Shown: positions 19,315 through 29,244 of the stretch, one piece after another
How positions within the stretch are numbered: the first letter of the stretch is position 1
Layout of the letters: every line of letters begins with the position of its first letter
Source: Pomphorhynchus laevis
Lineage: Eukaryota > Acanthocephala > Palaeacanthocephala > Echinorhynchida > Pomphorhynchidae
DNA length: 64,000 bases
Direction: 5' to 3'
Assembly (NCBI GenBank): GCA_012934845.2
Contig: WNNJ02003187.1
Span: forward strand, 124,001 to 188,000
Made by a program: the position numbers and the translations under genes
Notes under the pieces: model-generated
The model's database searches: none
What the model saw: the letters and a program-made list of their open reading frames with translations, nothing else
Told to the model about the DNA's origin: nothing

Positions 19315-22017
19315 TCAGGGGTTTGCTTTTGTTAGCGCTACACCTATGCGTTGTAGCAGTGAACATACATTTTTGCCATAGGAGGATGGATCGCTCACTG
19401 ATGAGAGAGATGCTAGTCTCTTGATGAAAGCACTTGCCTCCTTTGCTAGTCCGCCTGAGGTGGAAATTAAGAACGGAATAAAGGTTCCTTTTTCGATTTC
19501 AACAATTCGCTCAATATATTTATTCTTTTTTCTGTTTTCATTGTATTCAAATGATTGTGTAGGACTTCGACTTACGTAAGACTGGGCAAATGGGTTAAAT
19601 ATTGTGACATCCAAAAATGTCCGCTCAGTCTGTGAGTGTGTTAGTCCAGTGCAGGATATATCGGCTCTAGATAGTGGATCTCGTGTTGTCGTTTGGTTTG
19701 AAAACTCGAATGTATCTGGAACAGTTGAGAGCATCGGTTCTGATTCTACATTCCGTAATACTTTACTGCCTTCGTCAATCAAGATATCTCTGATTATATT
19801 ATGTCATACTATGGTTCGTCCTTTCCATTTGCACGACAGTAAGTGAGCTGTCGATTTAACTTCTCTGCATCTGCATGATGTTGACGTACAGTGCAAATCC
19901 CATCCATATATACATGCCATTCCCGCTTGTATATCAAAATTATTTAAATAAAATCGTCTGTCATCGCTTACTCGAGCAGAGAGCCAAAAAAGACCCTTTA
20001 ATAGAGGCGTGCTCTACAGCGGTTTTCGATTTTTGATCTAATTCTGACATTATGTTGGTTAATTCACCCTGTTCTAAATCAAATTTTTTTGTTGTGATCA
20101 TCCGAGCCATTTCTCTTTGCTTTTCGTAAAGAGTTGATCCTCTTATATTCATATCCAGAAGGTTGCACATTTTTGCTGATCTTGACCATTCCAATTTTAG
20201 CTATTTTTTGAGGATTTATTATTCCTAGGCCTCCGCTAGCTACTTTAAGGCACAAGACATTAAACCATGTGTGATCAATATTCTCTTTGTCTAGAATTTA
20301 AGGCAGTAGTTCGTGCTAAATAATCGTAGCCAGCTTTTTGAACCATTCGGTTTGACATTCGCATGCTTTTAGAATATAGCTCCATTTATGTTGTAGTCCG
20401 AATATGAATGCAGAATATGCTAGATGTTTCTCACTCTGTGCTACTGATTTAAGCCGAACTAATAATGAGAGCCATTCGTCCATCTTTTGCTGAACCCAAT
20501 TTGCTTCAAAGTGTAGAAAACCAATTGGAAAGCCAAGCAATTCTAACCCATGTTTTGTTATGTTTACCCTAAGATCTCGAAATCTTTTTCCATTTGTGTT
20601 ATTTTTTGGATTTATTAGTAATTTGCATTTTGATTCATTTACGAAAAAGCCATATGCTGGACCGAGTTTCTTTATGTGATTGAAAAACAATAGCAATTCT
20701 CTTTCGGTGCCAACACACGATACATCACCCGCATACCATTTTTGCGTTATTGTTGGGCATAACGAATTCAATTTTGTTACCAGCGGTATCGTGGCTGCTG
20801 CGAAAGCGATCATAGCAATCTGATCACCTTGTGTGAATCCTTCTTTCGACTCTATTATTTCATTGTCTATAATTAATACTGGATTGTTGTTGTAAGTATT
20901 TTTCAATAATGTTTTGAGAGGAGGACATATCCTGGAAATGTTTTCTATAGCCACTTTTCGGTTTATGCAATTGAATGCATTTGTGGCATCTATGAGTAAG
21001 AGACAAGCTTTCGATTCTTTTTTCAACATCGATCGTTGACTTCTTACGCCGTATTCTATCCCGCACTTTTGACCTGCGCAAAGCTGAAAGTTACCGGCTA
21101 CATCCTGTACAACATGTGTTTGTATTATCTGCAGGACTGCTTTCGATATAATCCTTCTGTATACTTCTCCAATACCTATTGGACGAACTCCAGGGCTCTT
21201 GTCAAGCGCCACGAGTCGACATATAACGAATGCATCCAAATATTTCTCATCAATCTCGGTTGTAGCAATGCGTCTTGCCAATTTTGCCATGCTATCGGCC
21301 AATTCATATGATTCCCGGTCGAATGTAACTAGCATTTGTTTCCACAGTGATGCATCTCCACCAGAGGGTCCTGCTGAACCCGAAGTTTGTCGGCATGAAT
21401 GAACAATTGCACTTGCATCTATCTGATCGAACATGATATCATGAAACGTTTTAGATTGGAACTGTGTATTTATGATGGCATCATCACTGAATGGGCCACT
21501 TTCTGGATGTTTGTCCATTAGTATATCTACTACACGTTTTTGTCCGATCATGTCATCAGCCGCCAACAATTTGATACAATTGTTTTCGGGATTTAAAGCA
21601 CGCACTGCAGCTCCAATGCTGCCCTTCATAATTGCTCGTATGAATTGATTGGGTCATTTCAGTGTGTTAGTTTCTTTCGATTTCTTTGTCATTTGTAAAT
21701 ACCGGGTTTGTTTATAGAGACCACATATTTCTCTTTTTCCAATAATTCAGGCGTCTTTTGAGGACAGCTCTAGTGTCTTTGACTTTTCGGGACAAAGGTT
21801 GTTGAAGTAAAATTTGAAAATAAATCGTTATCATCATTAACTCGTTTCCATTATCTTCATGAGTACATGCCCTGTTAAACATCGCTGCTAAGTTCGAAAT
21901 AAATACTCTGCTTTCGTTACAGCGTAGTAATTTCATCAAGTTAGGTCTCCATTTAATCACAATTTTATAGATATCTTTTAGGTCAATATCCTTTTGTAAA
22001 TCAGATAATAATAACAA
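19315..22017 (-). mobile_element. RLE-type non-LTR retrotransposon, copy 1, broken
   Basis: Single-ORF LINE with reverse transcriptase followed by a restriction-like endonuclease. The N-terminal part is at 22017-21712. The main frame 21629-20316 holds TSGSAGPSGGDA, VRPIGIGEVYRR, motif A LLIDATNAFNCINR, motif B EGFTQGDQIAM and WYAGD, where the family has WYADD, so a catalytic Asp is lost. Downstream (about 19900) is a Cys/His cluster of the CxC...HLLSCK type. The endonuclease is at 19782-19315 (SRADIS, ERTFLDVTIFNPFAQS, IEKGTFIPFLISTSGG), fitting a PD-(D/E)xK fold. At least four frame breaks or stops, e.g. near 21650, 20316, 20200-19961 and 19900-19782. Related to the copy at 53.1-56.2 kb. RLE-bearing clades are CRE, R2, R4, NeSL, Hero and Utopia; I cannot place it further. 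Confidence 0.8.
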
Positions 22018-22287
22018 TAAAAATAAAATTTACAATTCGTTATATAGTGAATTAAATGCTTACTTTGGAAAGCTGGTTAATAGTGAAAGCTTAAATACAT
22101 CAAAGATAAGATATTTTAAATAATTAAAAAGAAAATATAAATAACAAACAATTATAAGAGGAAAGATAAAATTAATAAATAACTAATAATTAATAAAGAA
22201 TTATTATTAACACAGAACATAATCAATTAAAGCATAACTATATAATAACAACTATTGGTAAAGCTTGTAATAACTTTGTCTTCACAT
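22012..22287 (+). mobile_element. Penelope-like element, N-terminal RT-region scrap
   Basis: Matches, on the plus strand, the region just 5' of the reverse transcriptase core of the PLE at 24.3-26.9 kb (its bases about 25570-25860). It shares long near-identical runs such as AATAAAATTTACAATTCG and ACAAACAATTATAA. It is broken and truncated at both ends. It abuts the CR1 copy that follows. Confidence 0.75.
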
Positions 22288-23875
22288 GTCTAGATTTGGT
22301 ATTTTCCAAATTAATTACAAGTGTGGGTAATATGAGCTATCAGAGTCCTATTGGATTGAGCGATCATTGCATGATCTTATTCAATTATTTTCCTAGGTGT
22401 ATGATCCAAAAAGTGGAAAACTTAATAGTATCGAAAAGATCTTGGCACCAAATTGATGAAGACTCATTACGAGAGGCGGCACTAAGAACAACATTGAACT
22501 GTGCTAGTGAAGACATTGAGGTAAGGTGGCATGTTATTGAATCAGGTTTAGTAGCTCTTGCAGATAAGTTTGCACCACTCTGTAGAGTACCAAAAAGTAA
22601 AGCTAAATACCCTCCTTGGTTTGACACTGAATTGCGACATGCTCTCAAACATAGGAATCGACTATTTGAATTGAGCCGTCATCAGAATAATTTTAAAAAG
22701 CAGTATACAGTGTTTCGTAATTTCATCAATCGCCTCAAGATTACAAAAAGGCAAAGTTTTGAAGATCAATTATCTCTACAAATTGATACAGAACCAAGAA
22801 AATTTTGGGCTTACGTGAAAGGATCCAGAGCTCTGCTACCAGCTATTTCATCTTTAAGAGACGGTAACACTCGCGTGACATCACCAGATATCATGGCAGA
22901 AGTGTTTGCATCCGCTTTTGGGCTAACACCAGATGCTTTCCCTAGCGTATGTGGATATGCAGCATCACAACAGGTAGAAATTGATTTTCAATTTTTAATG
23001 ATAACATCACATGAGGTTTTTGTTGAATTGGCTAGGTTATCTAGATCATCAGCTGCAGGCTCAGATGATATTCACCCCAACTTCTTACGTTACTTGCTCC
23101 TGTTCTCTGGTTGAGCCATTAGCCTCCATATTTGAGCTGAGCTTGCGCATCTCGAAGTTACCTGCTGCCTGAAAAAAAGCGATTGTAATACCAATTTTTA
23201 AAAATGATGAAAAAGATGATCCGAATAACTATATGGCAATAAATCTAACTAGTGTTGTATGCAAAGTGATTGAGCGCATACTAAACAGACGCATATATGA
23301 TCATTTGAGTTCGCTGAGAATTCTCAATAATGCACAGCATGGATTTCGTCCTCGGCGTTCATATCTTACAAACTTATTACATGCTCGTGAAGATTGGGTT
23401 GAACATGTTGCTAACGGGTACAGTATCGACGTAATATTTCTTGACTTTAGTCGGGCTTTTGATAGGGTGCCCCACAAAATGCTAATTTCCACCCTTGAGT
23501 CTTATAAAGTCAATCGCTCCATTATAAGCTAGATTCAAGATTTTCTTAAAGATAGATCCTTTGCTGTTCGTGTAGGTCAATGCCTATCGTCTTATCGTCA
23601 TATCACCTCAGGAGTACCACAGGGATCAGTCTTAGGACCCTTGTTGTTTAACATATTTATAAATCAGCTACTAGATTTAATTGAGGATTGTAGTGTTTTA
23701 GCTTTTGCGACGATGTAAAGGTATGCAAATTGATTAAAACCAACAAGGATCGAAATGACTTTCAAAATATCCTAAACATTGTTTAACGATGGTCTTTAAA
23801 CACTGGAATTACATTGAATATTAAAAAGTGTGCACATATGAGATTAGATACTGAGTCTACGTATGATGTATTGAT
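22288..23875 (+). mobile_element. CR1-clade LINE, truncated at both ends
   Basis: ORF2 from the end of the endonuclease (GLSDHCMILF, 22350) through the linker (KYPPWFDTELRHALKHRN, near 22605) and reverse transcriptase: AQHGFRPRRS near 23332, IFLDFSRAFDRVPHKML near 23437, [14 protein letters not shown] near 23608. The YADD region near 23705 has lost a base (FAT in place of FADD), and KKCAHMRLD follows near 23825. Stops or frame changes at 23114, 23170, 23532 and 23710, but the first 272 codons are open. The 3' end is missing; unrelated sequence and a PLE tail follow. Confidence 0.85.
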
Positions 23876-23943
23876 GATGTCTATTAATGATGTATTGTGC
23901 ACGCAAGGAATTTCTTACAACGTGTTTTGATAACTTTAATAAA

Positions 23944-24345
23944 CAATCAAATCAGCTAACTGAGTCTACGTATTTAATATTATTATAAAATAAACGAAAC
24001 ATAATAATGCTAAATCAAAATTTAATAATTAAATAATAAAATTAATAATTGTTTTTAGATTTTCTATAATTTAAATCAAGTTAAAATAAAAAACATTAAA
24101 ATTTAAAATAAACGTCATTTTTATGAATTGACTAATAAATAACAGACGTTGTATCAGAATAAGAATTAGAGGTCATCAGGAGGAACTGCTATGCTATCAG
24201 GTTTCGGCCCCTAACTCCTCTACCCAACATAGCAGCGGGGCCAAATACATGCTAATGATGTATTTCCTCTGATAAAACTATATAGTATCTTATTATAATA
24301 CAAAGTATATTATTTATTTTTCATCCATAAAAATTTGCCACTTAA
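23944..24345 (-). mobile_element. PLE 3' terminal region (long-terminal-like tail)
   Basis: On the minus strand this follows the PLE reverse transcriptase. It has a conserved block with GGCCCCGCTGCTATG, GAGGAGTTAGGGGCC, GAAACC and CATAGCAG, then CCTCCTGATGACCTCTAAT, an AT-rich stretch, and a sharp end at ACGTAGACTCAGTTAGCTG (23950-23970). Other copies lie at 38760-39105, 44427-44662, 51095-51360 and 51418-51750, several without a reverse transcriptase next to them. Penelope elements are known to carry such terminal repeats (pLTRs). Confidence 0.75.
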
Positions 24346-26912
24346 GAGTTTAAATTTATTCTTTATATTATTGTGTTGATTTATATATTTTACTATTTTC
24401 TGCTTGATGTTATTTTTATAGTAACCTAGTTTAAAATATGTATCTATTAAATTATTTAAATGATTTTGAAGAAAGCCAATATCATTACATATTGTTGCAA
24501 TTCTTAAAATTTCATTATTTAATGTATTATATTTTATATTATATGGTATGCATGAATGCTCATGCAAAAATATGTTTCTTGTAAATTTAAATATGTCATC
24601 TTTACGATATAAATTAATAGTAGTTTTAGTTAATGTTAATTTAATGTTCATATCTAGATATACACCTTCTTTATCATTAATATTGGTTTTGTTAAGAATA
24701 AGGCTTTCTGGATAAATGTGCTCACTAATTGAATAAAAATTATTAGAATTAAATACACATATATCATCAATGTATCGAAACATATATTTCATATATTTAT
24801 ATTGTTTAGATTTAGTTTTTACACAGTTATGAACAAATTCATATTCTATAAAGCTTAAAAACAAGTCAGCTATAATTGGGCTACTATTACCACCCATTGG
24901 AACACCTTTTACTTGTCTAAATATAGATGTCCCTACTTTTAAATAATTTTGATTTATCAAAATATTTAAGGATTCTATTAATTCAATTTTATCCATATAT
25001 TTATATTTACTTGATGGTTTAATTTTTGTTAGATAGGCGTTATAATTATTATAACATATATATGTATATCTTTTTCCGAATATAAGATTAATTAATTTTA
25101 CTAACGCTTCTTTAATATCTACTAAATCTAGATTTGTATAAAGCGTACTAAAATCGTATGTATTTATATTTTGAAAATTTATTCCTTTTGTCTGTTCTAA
25201 AAATTCTTTTGTAGAATCAATACTGAAATAGTGTTTTATACCAGTATTAATTTCGATTACCTTGCAATATTTTTTAAAATGTGCTTTAATTACTTTAAGT
25301 ATTTTATTCATATAGACAGAAAGTGGTTTTAATGTACATTTAAACGCACTACATATGAACCTAGGTTTTATTGGATTTTTATGTAATTTTGGATTCCAAT
25401 ATAATATAGGTATAGTTTTATTATCTGATTCAACCTTTATACCCTTTTTATCCATTATAGAACAGTGACTTGTAATAATTGTTTCTAAACTTAACTCACT
25501 ACGTTCATATGTTGGATTTACATTTAAATCATTAGAATTAACCTCTTTCATTAGTATATCATAATAAAGCTTTTTGCATATGAAGACAAAGTTATTACTA
25601 GCTTTATCAATAGTTGTTATTATATAGTTATCCTTTAATTTAGTAAGTTCTTTATACATATCTTTATTAATTTTATCTTTCCTTTTATAATTGTTTGTTA
25701 TTTTCATTTTATTTTTAATTTTATCAAATATATAATCTTTCCAAATGTTTATCTTAGATATATTCGAGCTTTCACTATTAATCAGCTTACTAAAGTAATC
25801 ATTTAAGTTATTATATAACGAATTGTAAATTTTATTTTTGTCGTTGTTATTATTTAATCTATATTTATACCCTTTTGATAGCAGCTTTCTTAATTCACAA
25901 TTTTCAATTAATTCTAGATTATGGGTACATATATGTTCATTTATTTTATCAAAACTAAGACTTTTACAATTGCATTCTGTTTCCATTATGTTTCTAATAT
26001 TATCGTTACATATTGATTTTAATTCTTTATTATAATTACAAATTTTTCGTCCTAATGGTGGTAGGAGTTTATACCTTATTTTAGGAATATATTTACTTAA
26101 ATCTGACCCTATTATTTCTTTACATTTAAAATCATTTAAAAGTCCGGCTATATTTATGTTATCTATACATTTATTAATGAAGTTTATGGTTAATGTATAT
26201 TTTCTTTTGTTATTATTAACATTTATTGTACGATTTTAGTATTTTGTATTACAATAACTGTCTATTATACAACTTAGCCTATCATAGTCGTTAATTAATT
26301 TTTGATTTATTGAACATATGATATCTTTAGAAAAACTTCTTATATTTACATAAAGATCTTTTAGCTTATTATCACTTAAAAGTTGTTTTAATATTTCTAA
26401 TTGTTCATTTATATACATATCTTTTTTAATATTTTTAACTCTATTTTTCCTATTCCTTTTATCACCATGACTTCTTGGTTTGCGTTTAACCGGATTATTA
26501 TAATATAGTTGTTTATTATGTATTATACTACTTCTGCCAATTCCTTGTACCACGTCATTCAATCCTAATGGGTACATGGAATTAAGCGTTTTAATCCAAA
26601 AATCTTCTTTTTCTAATAGTTTTTGATTTAATATTGAAATGTTTTCTTCGATAATATGTTCTAAAATAAATAATTTACAGTTTTTAATATCATGTCCTAT
26701 TAATCTCATATGTTTATGAAATATAGTTTGACTATTATGCTGTATATTATATATGTGTTGCCTAAACCTGGTTTTTAACATTTGATATTTTTTTTCCTAT
26801 ATATTGCAATCCACATGTACATGGTATTGGATACACTACACCTGCGGTATTGCAGTTACAATTATTATTAATATTTAATGAAAAACATTTGTTTGTCGTA
26901 AAGGCTGTAATT
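24310..26912 (-). mobile_element. Penelope-like element with N-terminal GIY-YIG, most complete copy
   Basis: Reading leftwards: a small Cys-rich segment (CNCNTAG), then the GIY-YIG endonuclease (26880-26240): CTCGLQYIGK, LKTRFRQHIYNI with the catalytic Arg, FILEHIIEENIS, EDFWIKTLNSMYPLGLN. The RT part is a 558-codon frame (25986-24310): YWNPKLHKNPIKPRFIC near residue 190, motif A NTYDFSTLYTNLDL near 272, motif B GVPMGGNSSPIIADL near 360, catalytic FRYIDDICVF near 402. Canonical Penelope has GIY-YIG at the C-terminus; this order matches the permuted Naiad/Chlamys group. No capsid or envelope gene. Broken in about two places, both before the RT part, with all RT motifs present; the two main frames are in register. 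Other copies are at 50.4 and 58.5-61.8 kb. Confidence 0.88.
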
Positions 26913-27078
26913 AGTTGTCCGATGTTGAAACTGGATGTTGCAAACAATTAGAAAATAAGAAATTGTTCGTTTAGGTTATCACTAATCCAGCGTCAATTAA
27001 AAATCCATGTAATGAAATATTCGACTTCGTTAAATTTCGTGTTTAATTAATTTATTAAGTTTAAATGTTTACATTTAA

Positions 27079-27645
27079 TTATGATTTTCTTTTCAACTTT
27101 AAAACATAAAGTAAGGCGAATATAATCTGGATAAAGTAGAATACCAATATTAGGCTTTGCACGATTTGTACTCCTGTTTTTACAAGATCGCACTTATGTG
27201 GATAATTATCCATTAACAGGCTTAAAGAATATGCGCATAAAGGCGTTTCAACTATTGCTGTGATGCTAATTCCGATAACAATAAAAATGATTTTAGATTT
27301 GCGATTTCCTAGTATAAATAATGGTAAACGAACCATTTTAATAGTGGCTTGTAGAGAAATCACCAATATAGTTGTGTTTAATTTTTCAAATTTACATTTT
27401 CGATAAGCATATATTGAACCGAAGATTATAAGGCAAATCAGCCACAGAACGGCAAATGCGATTGAGCATTGCAACACAATATGTAAAGCAATGCTTGGTC
27501 TTGGTCTGCTTGGCATCAAAACAGTCGATTTCAGATATAAAGGCGGGCATTGGTCTATTAAATACTTGGTCGGTAATTTTTGATGGTGGCCAGTTCCAGA
27601 TGTTGAACTAGTAGACCTGTTTCTTTTACGCTTTTCTGAAGTCAT
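27079..27645 (-). CDS. Small four-helix membrane protein, unknown
   Basis: Intact single-exon frame of 188 codons, not recognised. The N-terminus (1-50) is basic and Ser/Thr-rich (MTSEKRKRNRSTSS). Four hydrophobic segments follow at about 52-80 (IALHIVLQCSIAF, LICLIIFGSIYAY), 88-111 (TTILVISLQ, LPLFIL), 116-144 (IIFIVIGISITAIVE) and 157-181 (VQIVQSLILVFYF). A short Lys/Arg tail (KLKRKS) ends it. The layout suggests a tetraspan protein with both ends in the cytosol, but the Cys pattern of tetraspanins is not seen. It lies between PLE and AT-rich DNA with no element of its own around it, so it may be a host gene or a retrocopy of one. The start is the only ATG before the hydrophobic part. Function not assigned. 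Confidence 0.6.
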   Translation of the reverse strand: MTSEKRKRNRSTSSTSGTGHHQKLPTKYLIDQCPPLYLKSTVLMPSRPRPSIALHIVLQCSIAFAVLWLICLIIFGSIYAYRKCKFEKLNTTILVISLQATIKMVRLPLFILGNRKSKIIFIVIGISITAIVETPLCAYSLSLLMDNYPHKCDLVKTGVQIVQSLILVFYFIQIIFALLYVLKLKRKS

Positions 27646-27649
27646 TTGT

Positions 27650-28185
27650 CAGCTTTGAAGATAGTCGAACGATTTTATTAAATAGTGAAGAAAACATAAT
27701 GTATCAAAATATAAAATCCATGATTAGATAATTTTCAAGAATCTTGGAAATTATCATTGAATAATATCGAACATTTAAATTCTGAAGTGAGTGTTTTTTG
27801 TAACTATAGTAACCTCACAACATTATTTTGTCAGTACTTGTTCACCTTGTATCAAATTGATCAATCATATTTTTATAAGAGGACGAATATTTAAGTTTTC
27901 CATTTTAATAGTATCAATCATCTTCAAATCCGCTGATATTTTTAAGATGCTGTTAGCGGTTATGGACAAGATACAAAGGCATATTTTATTCTTAAATCAT
28001 GTAAAATCATTATTTATTTAAATTTACGAATACAAACAAGTAACCTAAACTACCCAAATCTTAAGTATTAACTATTTTATCTAATTATTATATTTGTATA
28101 AACATTATTAATTGTACATGAGTGCATCTGTGAGCTGAAATTTTTCTGATTGTGGCACGATATTATCCTCACATGTATTGATCTT
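27650..28185. other. No gene recognised
   Basis: AT-rich. A 76-codon frame at 27791-28021 has hydrophobic runs but no recognised domain and is probably chance. Confidence 0.4.
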
Positions 28186-28186
28186 A

Positions 28187-28385
28187 TTTTTAATAGAGCA
28201 GAACGCTACTAATCAGTCTGGGTTGGTCTCATCAGCTGCTGACCCAGACCTACATTTCACGTTTCGACCCTTGTTATCTGCTTTCTCCGTATACTGATGC
28301 TGATCGGATTTGAACTACGGACGTCTGTATCGCGATTCAACGCTACATCCGCTAGGCTGACTGCTCCAGTTGTGTAGATATACAT
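28187..28385 (-). mobile_element. tRNA-derived SINE with permuted hammerhead-like core
   Basis: On the minus strand an A-box-like TCAGCCTAGCGG (28360-28349) and a B-box-like AGTTCAAATCC (28316-28306) stand at tRNA-like spacing, the internal RNA polymerase III promoter of a SINE. The body then carries GGTCGAAAC (28269-28261), a small ACGT/ATGT stem, GTA, and CTGATGAGACC (28235-28225). These are the two hammerhead core blocks in circularly permuted order, with GACC and GGTC able to pair as stem II. GTCTGGGT and ACCCAGAC form a perfect 8-bp hairpin around the second block. Schistosome Sm-alpha is a known tRNA-like SINE with a hammerhead. No stem I adjoining the core was found in the permuted fold. 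Confidence 0.65.
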
Positions 28386-28394
28386 TTATGTATA

Positions 28395-28832
28395 TTACTT
28401 TTGGTAGGAAAACATTATTCCCCTACCAATATTCAATAATGAATAAACATTATTAAATATTATTAAATACTTAAGGTTTTTGGAATTACTTATATATTTA
28501 ACAAAGAACAGTTGACATTGTGTCATATGTATGCTACTACTACAACAAAGTTTTAATAATTTCAGTTCGTCGTTATCAACTTCTTCCTCGTCGCTATCGT
28601 ATTCATTATGGTCATCATCAGAGTCCGTGTTTAGGTCATCGTCCACATCCTCTATGACGTGAAGACTGATGTCGTCATCGCTGCTCTAATCAACGTCGAG
28701 CTTTACATTCCTTTTCTTCTTTCCACTGGCGTTTTCGATCTTTGTCCTTCCGTCTCCGTTATCGACTTCAATTGTTATCATATCTTCTCCCGCGCTCATT
28801 GAGACAAATCCCTCGCCAAATCCCTCTTCCAT
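28395..28832 (-). pseudogene. Acidic protein gene remnant or exon
   Basis: From an ATG at 28832 the frame reads MEEGFGEGFVSMSAGED, a basic NLS-like GKKKRNVK, one in-frame TAG after 48 codons, and then a strongly acidic run (SSDDDISLHV, NTDSDDDHNEYDSDEEEVD) to a stop at 28395. The acidic part and the basic cluster resemble nuclear proteins, but I do not recognise the family. Either the stop makes it a pseudogene, or these are parts of exons. The last 40 residues (after ELKLLKL) look like chance translation of AT-rich DNA. Confidence 0.4.
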
Positions 28833-29244
28833 TTGATTAGATTCGTTATGTCCCAAGTTTCAGAGCAGTTCTCAAATCAATGAACTAGATTTAATCGATT
28901 ACTATTATCTTATTCTAAATGTATGTCGACAGATATATTATATCTATCGTATTCTTACTTGAAACATTATGCACATCTCCAACCGCTATTCCGGATTTTT
29001 ACACAATAGAAATCTTTGAATATATCGGTAAACGCGGCCGTCTCTATGAGGGGTTAATGGTTAGCTGTTCTTCTTTAAGATTTATTTTTACGTAACAAAT
29101 GCGTGCCGGCGCACGCTTACATGACCACAACAATAAAAAAGACAAAAATCTAAATTAATGTCGAGGAGGATACGGAGGCGGCATTTGAATGTAATAAAGG
29201 AGGGAGCGCGGCGGATGTCTAGTTGGAGCTGACTCCAGCTCAAA
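28833..29244. other. No gene recognised
   Basis: Mixed-composition sequence with a GC-richer stretch near 29160-29220. No repeat or domain seen. Confidence 0.4.

Noticed and set aside
24160-24260. Hammerhead in the PLE tail (GAAACC followed by CTGATGA)
   Set aside because: Only about 20 bases separate the blocks, too few for stems I and III, and no stem II pairing was found; the pseudoknot pairing is better.
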